Assembly: GCA_030745255.1 (NCBI GenBank)
Contig: JASLOY010000062.1
Location: 1 to 11,431 of the forward strand
Direction: 5' to 3'
DNA: 11,431 bases
Source: Vicinamibacterales bacterium
Lineage (GTDB): Bacteria > Acidobacteriota > Vicinamibacteria > Vicinamibacterales > UBA8438
Made by a program: the position numbers and the translations under genes. The notes under the pieces were generated by a model. That model was not told where the DNA came from, searched no databases, and saw only the letters and a list, made by a program, of their open reading frames with translations. Below, piece by piece: positions 5,531 through 11,431 of the stretch; the stretch's first letter is position 1; the number at the start of each line of letters is the position of its first letter.

Positions 5531-7324
5531 TTACGGCAAGGCCAGGGTGACCACCCTGTTGGTCGCGACCACCGTCACATGCTGCGTGCCGTTCACCTGA
5601 TAGGTCATTGGGCTCGCTCGAATGGGGCGTGGTGCGTCGAACCGGAACAGTTCCTCGCCTGTTCCGGCGTCGAGTGCGTAGAAGCCGCCGTCCTCGACGC
5701 CCTGGAACACCAGGTTGCCGGCGGTCACCATGTTGCCGCTGGCGCCGATCGAGGATCGCGCCGGCAGCACGGCCTGCCACGTCTGCTCGCCGGTAACCGG
5801 GTCATACGCCGACACGCTGACACTCGGCGGATAGTCTTCGCTGATGCGGTCGAGGTCGGAGAAGCTGTCTGTATGGCCGCGCGAGTCCGGTCCCGGCTCG
5901 AGCGTATCGCCGACCGGGTTGACGACTAGGGCGATGGCGCCGTTCTTCCCGGTGACGTACACCAGCCCGGTGCTCGGGCTGAACGACGGCGACCCGAAGC
6001 TCGACCCGCCGTGCGGGACGATGACGGCTTTGGAGATCCAGTAGGGGCTGTAGAACTGACTCGAGCGACTGGCGAGCTCCGGATCGTCGAGCTCGACAAA
6101 GGTTGCACACAGTGGAGTCATCGGTACGCCGGCCGCATTGTGCGGTATCGGCTGTGTCGGCCATACCTGCTCACCCGGCACGTCGGTCTCGGTGGGCACC
6201 AGGGTCTCGACCATGGCATGGAGCGGCTTCCCGGTCTCTCGATCCCACATGTAGAAGAGGCAGTTCTTCCCGGCGGCGGCGACACCTTTGATGGTTTCGC
6301 CGTTGTTGCCGGTCACGTCGAAAAGCACAGGGCCGGTTACGTGGTCCCAGTCCCAGAGGTCGTGATGGACCGCCTGGTAATACCACCGCAGGGCGCCGGT
6401 GTCGAGGTCGAGCGCAATGGTGCTGTTGGAAAACAGGTTGATCCCTACACGAGCCGACCCATCGTAGTCGGGCGAGGGATTCCCGGCGTTGACGTAGACC
6501 ATCCCCAGGTCCGGGTCGACCGCCGGTTGTGTCCAGATGCCGCCGCCGGCGCGCGCACCGCTACCCCAGGTGTCGCGTGCGATCTCCCACCCTTCATCCT
6601 GGGGCCCCTGCGGGATCGTGTTGAAGACCCACTTGATGGCGCCGGTGTCGGCACTGGTGGCGATGACCAGGCCGCCCGGAATGTGGCCTTCCGACAGCGC
6701 GGCGGCGACATACATGGTGCCGTCATGGTGCGCGGGTGGCGTCGTGATGCGGTAGCCGATGCTCACCGGGTCCAGATTCGGAGGGTAGTCGTCTGGATAC
6801 TTCATCTGCAGCGCAGTGCTGACGACCGGGAGCACCCCCTGGTTGCCGAACGACTCCACCGGCGCGCCGGTACCGGCGTCCATCGCATACAGGTCCGCGC
6901 CGCGGTAGGCGTAGATGTTGCCGTCTGCAAAGGTCGGCCCGCGCACCGGGCTGCCGCTCTCCGAGCCGGCGTCCAGCACCGCCGTCCACAATTCCTCGCC
7001 GGTGGCGGCGTCGAGGGCAAAGAGGGTCGAGCGCGAGTGCAGATACATCACGCCGCCAACCACCAGTGGTGTGGCCTGGGCGATGTTGTGACCCGGCCCC
7101 ACCTCGTAAGACCATCGCTCCACGAGTCGACCTACGTTGGTGGTGTCGATTTCGTCGAGTTGGGCGAACCGATTGTTGTCGAGATTGAGGTTCTGACTGG
7201 TCCAGTCGGTCGAGCCCTGCTGGGCGGCAGCCGGAGCCGCCCAGCTGAGGGCCACAATGGCGACCGCGTCGAGGGCGGCAGCCAGTGTGCCCGGCCAGTG
7301 CCGCGATCGACCGACTCGCCTCAT
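5531..7324 (-). CDS. Secreted PQQ-dependent dehydrogenase-like beta-propeller protein
   Basis: This 597-residue protein carries an N-terminal signal peptide (hydrophobic stretch 14-31, likely cut after AAA at 32-34), so it acts in the periplasm. The mature part shows repeated propeller blades with TGxxxW-type docking motifs such as DAATGEELWTA, DLDTGALRWYY and DPVTGEQTWQA. The segment HHDLWDWD (320-327) corresponds to the family's catalytic Asp region, and GNPSPDYDG lies at the usual calcium/PQQ side. Members oxidise alcohols or sugars using pyrroloquinoline quinone; the substrate here is unknown. No heme-binding CxxCH motif is present, so electrons must go to a separate acceptor. The ATG at 7324 overlaps the stop of the upstream gene as ATGA; this start also gives a clean signal peptide. 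The reading frame continues further upstream but inside the neighbouring gene. No pqq synthesis gene lies in the window. Confidence 0.83.
   Translation of the reverse strand: MRRVGRSRHWPGTLAAALDAVAIVALSWAAPAAAQQGSTDWTSQNLNLDNNRFAQLDEIDTTNVGRLVERWSYEVGPGHNIAQATPLVVGGVMYLHSRSTLFALDAATGEELWTAVLDAGSESGSPVRGPTFADGNIYAYRGADLYAMDAGTGAPVESFGNQGVLPVVSTALQMKYPDDYPPNLDPVSIGYRITTPPAHHDGTMYVAAALSEGHIPGGLVIATSADTGAIKWVFNTIPQGPQDEGWEIARDTWGSGARAGGGIWTQPAVDPDLGMVYVNAGNPSPDYDGSARVGINLFSNSTIALDLDTGALRWYYQAVHHDLWDWDHVTGPVLFDVTGNNGETIKGVAAAGKNCLFYMWDRETGKPLHAMVETLVPTETDVPGEQVWPTQPIPHNAAGVPMTPLCATFVELDDPELASRSSQFYSPYWISKAVIVPHGGSSFGSPSFSPSTGLVYVTGKNGAIALVVNPVGDTLEPGPDSRGHTDSFSDLDRISEDYPPSVSVSAYDPVTGEQTWQAVLPARSSIGASGNMVTAGNLVFQGVEDGGFYALDAGTGEELFRFDAPRPIRASPMTYQVNGTQHVTVVATNRVVTLALP
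5546..5561. other. Small hairpin at the convergent gene ends
   Basis: CAGGGT (5546-5551) and ACCCTG (5556-5561) form a 6-base stem with a 4-base loop inside the last codons of the quinoprotein gene, about 19 bases past the CYTH stop codon. Since the two genes converge with only 3 bases between stops, any end-forming structure must lie in coding sequence, and this is the nearest candidate. It lacks a T-tract. Confidence 0.22.
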
Positions 7325-8289
7325 CGCTGCGCGCGCTCCTGAGCCCGCGCCCCACTCAGCGAATTCGGCACGGCCCAGTTGCCCTCGTGGCAAGCGTACT
7401 CGAACTGCTGGTACTCGTTGTCGCGCTTGTAGGGAAAGGCGACGGTCCAGGGTTCGATGTAGGTCTCGGGGTCGTCCACGGTCAGCTCGTAGTTCAGCGT
7501 CTCCGCGTCGACGAACGTGAACCGCTCGACCATCCGTCGCCCCTCGTGCTGGGGCGCGCGTGACCCGGGCGCCCGCATGTTGCCAACCGCCTTGAAGTTG
7601 ATCGACTCGACGACCAGAGTGTTGCCCTCCCAGTGGCCGCGCGGGTTGCCCTCCCACTGAGTGATGTTCGAGTGGGCGTGCGGACCGGCGTCAATCGGAA
7701 TGATGCGCGCGTTGTGGATCATCTCGCTGTGGATGATGATGTGGTCCTCGGTCTGCACGATCAGCTTCCCGTTGTTGTAGGCGGTCGGCATCATCATGCC
7801 GAAGACGCCCCGCGACAGGCACCGGTCGCCCGATTCCATGTTCGCGAACGTGTCGTGCAGATGCTCACGGTAATAGCCGACGCTGTCTCTCGCCAGCTCG
7901 GTCATGCCAGGCACCTGCCCGTCTGGGGGGTGCACGACGAGGGCAGGCGCGTCACCGGCGACAGGCTCCTTCCAGAACCAGTCGAACCAATAGTTCGCGT
8001 AGGCGCCGACCCCGCGGCTGTTCTCGTGCCCTTCCCATTCGACCGCTTTGGCCCGGTCGGAGCGAGCCGTGAACAGCTCGAGGCGTTCCTCCTCGGTCAG
8101 TGTCCTCCCGGCCAGGTCAGCGGGCAGCTCGAGCGGCACATGCGACGAGCCGACGTTGTTCCACATGCCATTGATGTCCGGGTGGCCATTGGCGAGCCGT
8201 GGCGGTTCCCAGGTCTGCCCGGACGCAAGCGCCGGCATGCCGAGCAGCACCACGAGTGCGATGAGTTGAACGAAAGGTCTGGACCTCAT
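7321..8289 (-). CDS. Secreted protein of unknown function, 'GHPDxxGxW' family
   Basis: This 322-residue protein has a clear signal peptide (MRSRPFVQLIALVVLLGMPALASG, cleavage likely after G24) and is exported. The mature N terminus carries NGHPDINGMW (34-43), a motif I associate with a large group of uncharacterised exported proteins, abundant in Acidobacteriota, that often sit near PQQ dehydrogenases. Later shared elements are a CLSRG segment, GHWEGNTLVVES, VERFTFVDAETLNYELTVDDPETY, EPWTVAFPY and YACHEGNW near the C terminus. The two Cys in the CLSRG and YACHEGNW elements could form a disulfide. No enzyme motif is recognisable. The ATG is supported by GAGG (minus-strand bases 8298-8295) 5 bases upstream. 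Its stop overlaps the quinoprotein start as ATGA, so the two are translated together; a structural or accessory role for the dehydrogenase is inferred. Confidence 0.75.
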   Translation of the reverse strand: MRSRPFVQLIALVVLLGMPALASGQTWEPPRLANGHPDINGMWNNVGSSHVPLELPADLAGRTLTEEERLELFTARSDRAKAVEWEGHENSRGVGAYANYWFDWFWKEPVAGDAPALVVHPPDGQVPGMTELARDSVGYYREHLHDTFANMESGDRCLSRGVFGMMMPTAYNNGKLIVQTEDHIIIHSEMIHNARIIPIDAGPHAHSNITQWEGNPRGHWEGNTLVVESINFKAVGNMRAPGSRAPQHEGRRMVERFTFVDAETLNYELTVDDPETYIEPWTVAFPYKRDNEYQQFEYACHEGNWAVPNSLSGARAQERAQR

Positions 8290-8316
8290 GTGAACCTCAC
8301 TTTCAGGGGCGCCTCT

Positions 8317-8347
8317 ATTCTATGGCGAACCGGTACGACCACGGCAA
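8317..8347 (-). promoter_or_regulatory. Candidate promoter for the secreted-protein/quinoprotein operon
   Basis: On the minus strand TTGCCG (8347-8342) and TAGAAT (8322-8317) resemble -35 and -10 boxes with a 19-base spacer. The -10 matches TATAAT at five of six positions. Transcription would begin near 8310, about 20 bases before the ATG, leaving room for the GAGG ribosome binding site. The spacer is longer than ideal. Confidence 0.38.
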
Positions 8348-8396
8348 CGAATTGAGCAAACCTCGGAAGGAAGCGTCACGGCCCGCCGGCTCCACA

Positions 8397-8405
8397 TGGG
8401 ATAAT
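8397..8405 (+). promoter_or_regulatory. Candidate extended -10 promoter for the DUF4159 gene
   Basis: TGG followed by GATAAT (8400-8405) matches an extended -10 element, TGn then five of six TATAAT bases. It lies 25 bases upstream of the ATG at 8431. No strong -35 box is seen at the standard distance, as is common for extended -10 promoters. The 141-base divergent gap (8290-8430) holds this and the minus-strand promoter and no other evident feature. Confidence 0.4.
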
Positions 8406-8430
8406 CCGGCATTCGGAACGACACGAAGAG

Positions 8431-9249
8431 ATGAGTGCTCAACGTGGACGTCAGATCGTCGCCGGGGTGTTGGCGGGGCTGCTACTTGCCTCTATCGCCG
8501 GGGCTCAGTGGGGCTATCGGCGGTCTCGCTATCCCCCTCGCCTGAAGCCGGCCGGCACCCACGATAACGGGTTCTCGTTCTGTCGTTTGATGTATCAGAG
8601 CGGACAGTGGGGCCGTGGACGCTGGTCGACCGATTACCCGTTCGCCGACATCAACTTCATGGTGCGACTGTCCGAGCTGACTTCCACTCCGGTCAACTTT
8701 GACGACCGCGGCGAACCGAAACACTGGGTGGTGCCGATCGCCGACGACACAATCTTCACCTGTCCGTTCATCGTGGCCTCGGCAGTCGGGACGATGACGC
8801 TCTCGGGTGATGAGGCGGCGCGGCTGCGGGAGTACCTGCTGAAGGGCGGGTTTCTCTGGGCGGATGACTTCTGGGGCTCAGTCGAGTGGGAGCAGTGGGT
8901 GGGGGAAATCAGCAAGGTCCTGCCACCGGCGCAATTCCCCATCGTCGATCTGCCGCTCGACCATCCACTCTTCCACGGCCAGTTCTATATCTGGGAGATT
9001 CCGCAGATCTCGAATATCGGGTTCTGGCGCGACACCGGTGGGACCTCCGAACGGGGCGCCGACAGTGCCGAGCCCCACTTCCGTGTCATCCAGGACCGGG
9101 CCGGCCGGATCATGGTGGCGATGACCCACAACACCGACATCCAGGACGCCTGGGAGCGAGAGGGTGAGGACCAGGGGTTCTTCGAGGCGTTCTCGCCGGA
9201 TGGCTACGCGCTCGGCGTCAATGTGCTGCTACACGCGATGACACACTGA
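8431..9249 (+). CDS. Secreted DUF4159 domain protein
   Basis: This 272-residue protein starts with a signal peptide (hydrophobic 9-22, likely cut after AGA at 23-25). The mature part matches DUF4159: an N-terminal RWSTDYPFADINFMVRLSEL segment, a central KGGFLWADDFWG (138-149) characteristic of the family, and a C-terminal PDGYALGVNVLLHAMTH. The fold is thought to be related to class I glutamine amidotransferase-like domains, but no catalytic triad is evident and the function is unknown. In many bacteria DUF4159 domains occur at the C terminus of large membrane proteins next to MoxR ATPase and DUF58 genes; here the domain is freestanding and no such partner is in the window. The start has only a weak AAGAG immediately before the ATG. 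It is divergent from the secreted-protein/quinoprotein pair and convergent with the amidohydrolase gene. Confidence 0.8.
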   Translation: MSAQRGRQIVAGVLAGLLLASIAGAQWGYRRSRYPPRLKPAGTHDNGFSFCRLMYQSGQWGRGRWSTDYPFADINFMVRLSELTSTPVNFDDRGEPKHWVVPIADDTIFTCPFIVASAVGTMTLSGDEAARLREYLLKGGFLWADDFWGSVEWEQWVGEISKVLPPAQFPIVDLPLDHPLFHGQFYIWEIPQISNIGFWRDTGGTSERGADSAEPHFRVIQDRAGRIMVAMTHNTDIQDAWEREGEDQGFFEAFSPDGYALGVNVLLHAMTH

Positions 9250-9262
9250 GCGGAGTGCTCCA

Positions 9263-9459
9263 AGAAGGCAGAAGTCAGAAGGCAGGAGTCAGAAGTCAGA
9301 AGAGTACCGGAGGGCGTTGCCAGCATCAGTCTCAGGCCGGGGAGAGGTACCCGCTGCAGCGCATGCGACACCTGAAACGGTGGTTGCGGCTGAGCGCTTC
9401 TGAATGACGGCGCAGCCGTCCTGCTTTTTCTGACTTCTGCCTTCTGTATTCTGACTACT
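9263..9459. repeat. Heptad repeat copy 2: MITE-like element with 18-base inverted arms
   Basis: The left arm (9263-9304) is six 7-base units of the form AGAAGNC: AGAAGGC, AGAAGTC, AGAAGGC, AGGAGTC, AGAAGTC and AGAAGAG. The right arm (about 9430-9459) has the complementary units GACTTCT, GCCTTCT, GTATTCT and GACTACT. Bases 9263-9280 and 9428-9445 are a perfect 18-base inverted repeat. The 147-base core contains the palindromes CGCTGCAGCG (9352-9361) and CGCATGCG (9360-9367), a GTACC/GGTAC pair (9304-9308, 9346-9350), and a terminator-like hairpin (9406-9420). No open reading frame of note fills the core, so any mobility would need a transposase supplied elsewhere. It fills nearly the whole 215-base gap between two convergent genes. 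Confidence 0.75.
9406..9429 (+). terminator. Probable intrinsic terminator of the DUF4159 gene, inside repeat copy 2
   Basis: GACGGC (9406-9411) and GCCGTC (9415-9420) form a perfect 6-base GC-rich stem with a 3-base loop (GCA). Five T residues follow at 9425-9429 after the 4 bases CTGC. It lies on the plus strand 157 bases past the DUF4159 stop codon. The gap between stem and T-run is slightly long for an ideal terminator. The same hairpin sequence recurs in degenerate form at 10830-10844. Confidence 0.5.
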
Positions 9460-9464
9460 TCGTC

Positions 9465-10778
9465 TCACACGCCCGGCACCGCGTTGCCGGCGATATAGAC
9501 CGACTCGAGCGAGTGGGTGTTGGCGATGTCGTCGAGCGGGTTCGCACCCAGCACCAGGAAGTCGGCCCACTTGCCGGCTTCGATCGAACCGAGATCGGCA
9601 TCGACTTCCATGCAGCGGGCGGCATCTGACGTGGCGGCGACGATCGCCTGCATCGGCGTCAACCCCGCCTCGACCATCAGCTCGAGCTCGCCGTGCTCGA
9701 AGTAGCCCTGGAACCGGGCGGCCGGCCCGGTGTCGGTGCCCATGGCGATCGGAATCCCCGCATCCGACAAGGTCTTCAGGTTGCGCTTGGCCACTTCGAG
9801 CTGCGCTTTGTAGATCTGCGCATTCCGACTGCTCGAGCGCTGGCGCCACTCCTCCGAATCGAGTGCGGCAATGACGGCGGCGTCCGTTTCCTTGGTAAAG
9901 AACTCGTCGTCGAACCACTCGGGGCGTGATTCGTAGACGAAAGTCGAGACCTCGCGCATCAGCGTCGGGCAGTAGCAGACACCCGAGTCGCGGAGCAGTG
10001 TGATCAGATCCTCGTCCACTTCCTCGTCGCGCACGCTGTGGGCAAGCAGATCGGCCCCCGCCTCGAGGAGCCCTTTGGCGTCCTCCAGGTAGTAGAGATG
10101 CGCCGCTAGCCTGAGCCCACGCTCGTGCGCCGTGTCGATCACGGCCTGGTAGGTCTCGGGCTGCATCTTCTGAACCCGCTCCGGGTTGAGGTTGTTGTCG
10201 ACGCGAATCTTCAGGATGTCCGCGCCCATGTCGGCCGCGGCCGTCGCCTGCTCGATGGCCTCTTCCGGCGAAGGACCGGTGGGGATGTTCCCCGCCACGA
10301 ACAGACGGGCTTCGTTCAGATCCGGGTCGGTTCTCTGACGATCGCGCACGGCTATGCTCTCAGGGCCATCGCCACCCAGGCTGAACACCGTGGTCACGCC
10401 GTAGCGGGCGTACACCCCGAGCTGGCTCTGGACCTGCGCCTCGGTAAAGTCGACTGACTCGAGGCCCCGGATGTTGTTGACATGCCCGTGTGCGTTGATC
10501 AGCCCCGGCATGATCGTGCGGCCGCTGACGTCGACTTGCTCGGCATCCGCCGGCACCGTCACCGTACCCTGCGAACCGACCGCTTCGATCCGACCGTCTC
10601 GGACAATCAGCACGCCGTCTTCGACGACGGCGTCGCCGGTGCCGTCGATGATCCGCGCGCCGACGAACGCGGTCAGCCCCGGTGTCATCTCGACAGGCGG
10701 CGCCTCCGGCTCGCCACCGCACCCCACCGCAAGAACGACTCCGAAGCCCAGCACACCGGCAAGACGTATGGCCTGCAT
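9465..10778 (-). CDS. Lipoprotein amidohydrolase (metal-dependent hydrolase)
   Basis: This 437-residue protein has a lipoprotein signal peptide: a basic start, hydrophobic residues 6-18 and a lipobox-like LAVGC with C20, so it is probably anchored in a membrane facing the periplasm. It belongs to the amidohydrolase superfamily (imidazolonepropionase/prolidase-like group). Metal ligands can be assigned: H97 and H99 in NAHGH, K190 in ILKIRV (a candidate carboxylated Lys), H227 in AAHLYY, H247 in LLAHS and D349 in MGTDTG. The N-terminal composite beta-sandwich (FVGARIIDGTGDAVVEDGVLIVRDGRIEAVG) and the C-terminal GSIEAGKWADFLVLGANPLDDI are typical. Likely substrates are cyclic amides or dipeptides, not resolvable here. 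The ATG at 10778 was chosen because GAGGAG lies 8 bases upstream and the signal peptide starts there; an in-frame ATG 12 codons earlier lacks such support. Confidence 0.87.
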   Translation of the reverse strand: MQAIRLAGVLGFGVVLAVGCGGEPEAPPVEMTPGLTAFVGARIIDGTGDAVVEDGVLIVRDGRIEAVGSQGTVTVPADAEQVDVSGRTIMPGLINAHGHVNNIRGLESVDFTEAQVQSQLGVYARYGVTTVFSLGGDGPESIAVRDRQRTDPDLNEARLFVAGNIPTGPSPEEAIEQATAAADMGADILKIRVDNNLNPERVQKMQPETYQAVIDTAHERGLRLAAHLYYLEDAKGLLEAGADLLAHSVRDEEVDEDLITLLRDSGVCYCPTLMREVSTFVYESRPEWFDDEFFTKETDAAVIAALDSEEWRQRSSSRNAQIYKAQLEVAKRNLKTLSDAGIPIAMGTDTGPAARFQGYFEHGELELMVEAGLTPMQAIVAATSDAARCMEVDADLGSIEAGKWADFLVLGANPLDDIANTHSLESVYIAGNAVPGV

Positions 10779-10824
10779 TCCCACTTCTCCTCGAAAGCTG
10801 TTCGTGTGATGCATTGGCGAGGAA

Positions 10825-10878
10825 CAGAAGCCGGCAAAGCCGACCAGCTTTCTCCTGGCTTCTGCCTCCTGATTTCCT
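10825..10878. repeat. Heptad repeat copy 3, compact hairpin form
   Basis: CAGAAGCC (10825-10832) and GGCTTCTG (10857-10864) are a perfect 8-base inverted repeat. Inside is a second hairpin, CGGC-AAA-GCCG (10832-10842), related to the one at 9406-9420. After it, GACCAGCTTTCT leads into degenerate 7-base units: TTCTCCT, GGCTTCT, GCCTCCT and GATTTCCT (10850-10878). Aligned with 9415 onward, the order hairpin, CNGC, T-run, GNCTTCT units is the same. It lies in the 113-base gap between the UPF0182 and amidohydrolase genes, beginning about 14 bases past the UPF0182 stop codon when read on the minus strand. Confidence 0.62.
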
Positions 10879-10891
10879 GGGCAGACCGTTC

Positions 10892-11431
10892 TCAGTTCGG
10901 CCCCGCGCCTAGCAGTGCGAGCACTTCGCCGAGTCGTTCGATCTCCTGTCCGTACAACGCCCAGTCCCCCTCACGCTGTGCCTGCAGCGCGAGGCTGTAG
11001 TGCTCGCTCGCTTGTGCCGCGAGCCGGTCGGTGCCGACCGCTGTACTCGCTGTCGGTGCCACGGCGTCGGCCAGTTGCGGCACGTCCGGCTCGGCCAGCA
11101 CGGCCGCGGCCGGCAACGAGGCAGGCGCCGGCCTGCGTCCCGACCCGAACAGCCGGTCGAGCGCCAGGTCGAGCGTTTCCTCCATTACGATTTGATTCTG
11201 ATACGCCACGACCACTCGCGTCAGCTCCGGGATCCGCCCGCCGGAGGCCCGCAGATAAAGCGGACGGACATACAGCAGCGCCTCCTCGATTGGAATCACC
11301 AGCAGCGTGCCCTGGATGACCTCGGAGCCTTGTTGGTTCCACAGCGTGATCTGTGGCGAGATCTCCTGGTCCTGGTTGATGCGGGCCACGACCTGGCTTG
11401 GTCCGAAAACCACCTTCTGTTTCGGGAACTG
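10892..11431 (-). CDS. UPF0182 family membrane protein, C-terminal fragment
   Basis: The 179 residues visible are the C-terminal end of a gene that continues past the right edge; no start codon belongs to the window. The segment FGPSQVVARINQDQEISPQITLWNQQGSEVIQGTLLVIPI, with LYVRPLYLRA and PELTRVVVAYQNQIVMEETLDLALDRLFG after it, matches the conserved end of UPF0182 proteins. These are large (about 900-1000 residue) proteins with several N-terminal transmembrane segments and a long extracytoplasmic part; their function is unknown. The tail after about residue 100 is Ala/Pro-rich, then a helical SEHYSLALQAQREGDWALYGQEIERLGEVLALL segment resembling a TPR-like end. Both features are usual for the family. 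Confidence 0.85.
   Translation of the reverse strand, partial: QFPKQKVVFGPSQVVARINQDQEISPQITLWNQQGSEVIQGTLLVIPIEEALLYVRPLYLRASGGRIPELTRVVVAYQNQIVMEETLDLALDRLFGSGRRPAPASLPAAAVLAEPDVPQLADAVAPTASTAVGTDRLAAQASEHYSLALQAQREGDWALYGQEIERLGEVLALLGAGPN

Noticed and set aside
6011..7342. A 443-codon open frame on the plus strand, opposite the quinoprotein gene
   Set aside because: Its translation is low-complexity Arg/Gly/Val/His-rich with no recognisable domain, whereas the opposite strand encodes a clear beta-propeller. This is a codon-bias shadow.
5531..7657. A longer quinoprotein start at 7657
   Set aside because: The extra 111 residues lie inside the coupled upstream gene in another frame, while the ATG at 7324 gives a proper signal peptide and an ATGA junction.
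7321..8289. Considered naming the secreted protein as a cytochrome partner of the dehydrogenase
   Set aside because: It has no CxxCH heme motif and only two evident Cys in separate conserved segments, so a redox carrier role is not supported.
9263..9304. Regular short repeats considered as a CRISPR array
   Set aside because: The units are 7 bases long, contiguous and without spacers, and no cas gene is nearby.

Overview
The window is a GC-rich, densely packed chromosomal segment with ten protein-coding genes, one of them cut by the right edge. There are no RNA genes, insertion sequences or CRISPR arrays that I can see. The gene content (a secreted quinoprotein dehydrogenase coupled to a secreted 'GHPD' protein, a short secreted DUF4159 protein, a lipoprotein amidohydrolase, a UPF0182 protein, and heptameric CTTCTGN/NCAGAAG intergenic repeats) resembles uncultured Acidobacteriota, perhaps the Vicinamibacteria. 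That placement is an inference from gene style; no phylogenetic marker is present.

Layout. (1) 69-1499, minus: a response regulator with a receiver, a degenerate pseudo-receiver and a CheX-like C-terminal domain. (2) 1500-1676: a divergent control region with an interrupted dyad. (3) 1677-3627, plus: a probable operon of a SAM methyltransferase, dihydroneopterin aldolase (folB) and a pteridine-reductase-like SDR. The last two overlap by ATGA, and together they suggest a pterin/folate module. (4) 3735-5527, plus: a phospholipase D/cardiolipin-synthase-like protein followed by a CYTH triphosphate-tunnel protein. (5) 5531-8289, minus: a secreted protein of unknown function translationally coupled (ATGA) to a secreted PQQ-type beta-propeller dehydrogenase. 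(6) 8431-9249, plus: a secreted DUF4159 protein, divergent from the previous pair. (7) 9465-10778, minus: a lipoprotein amidohydrolase. (8) 10892 to the right edge, minus: the C-terminal end of a UPF0182 membrane protein.

Three gaps at gene 3' ends (3653-3693, 9263-9459, 10825-10878) hold copies of one family of short repeat: a GGC-N3-GCC hairpin followed by pyrimidine-rich 7-base units of the form GNCTTCT. The largest copy has 18-base perfect inverted arms around a core of about 147 bases. This is the least explained structure in the window.

I do not see a defence system, a biosynthetic cluster or any clearly new multi-gene system. The points most worth following are the repeat family, the REC/pseudo-REC/CheX architecture, and the FolB plus pteridine reductase pair whose reductase lacks the usual catalytic Ser/Asp.
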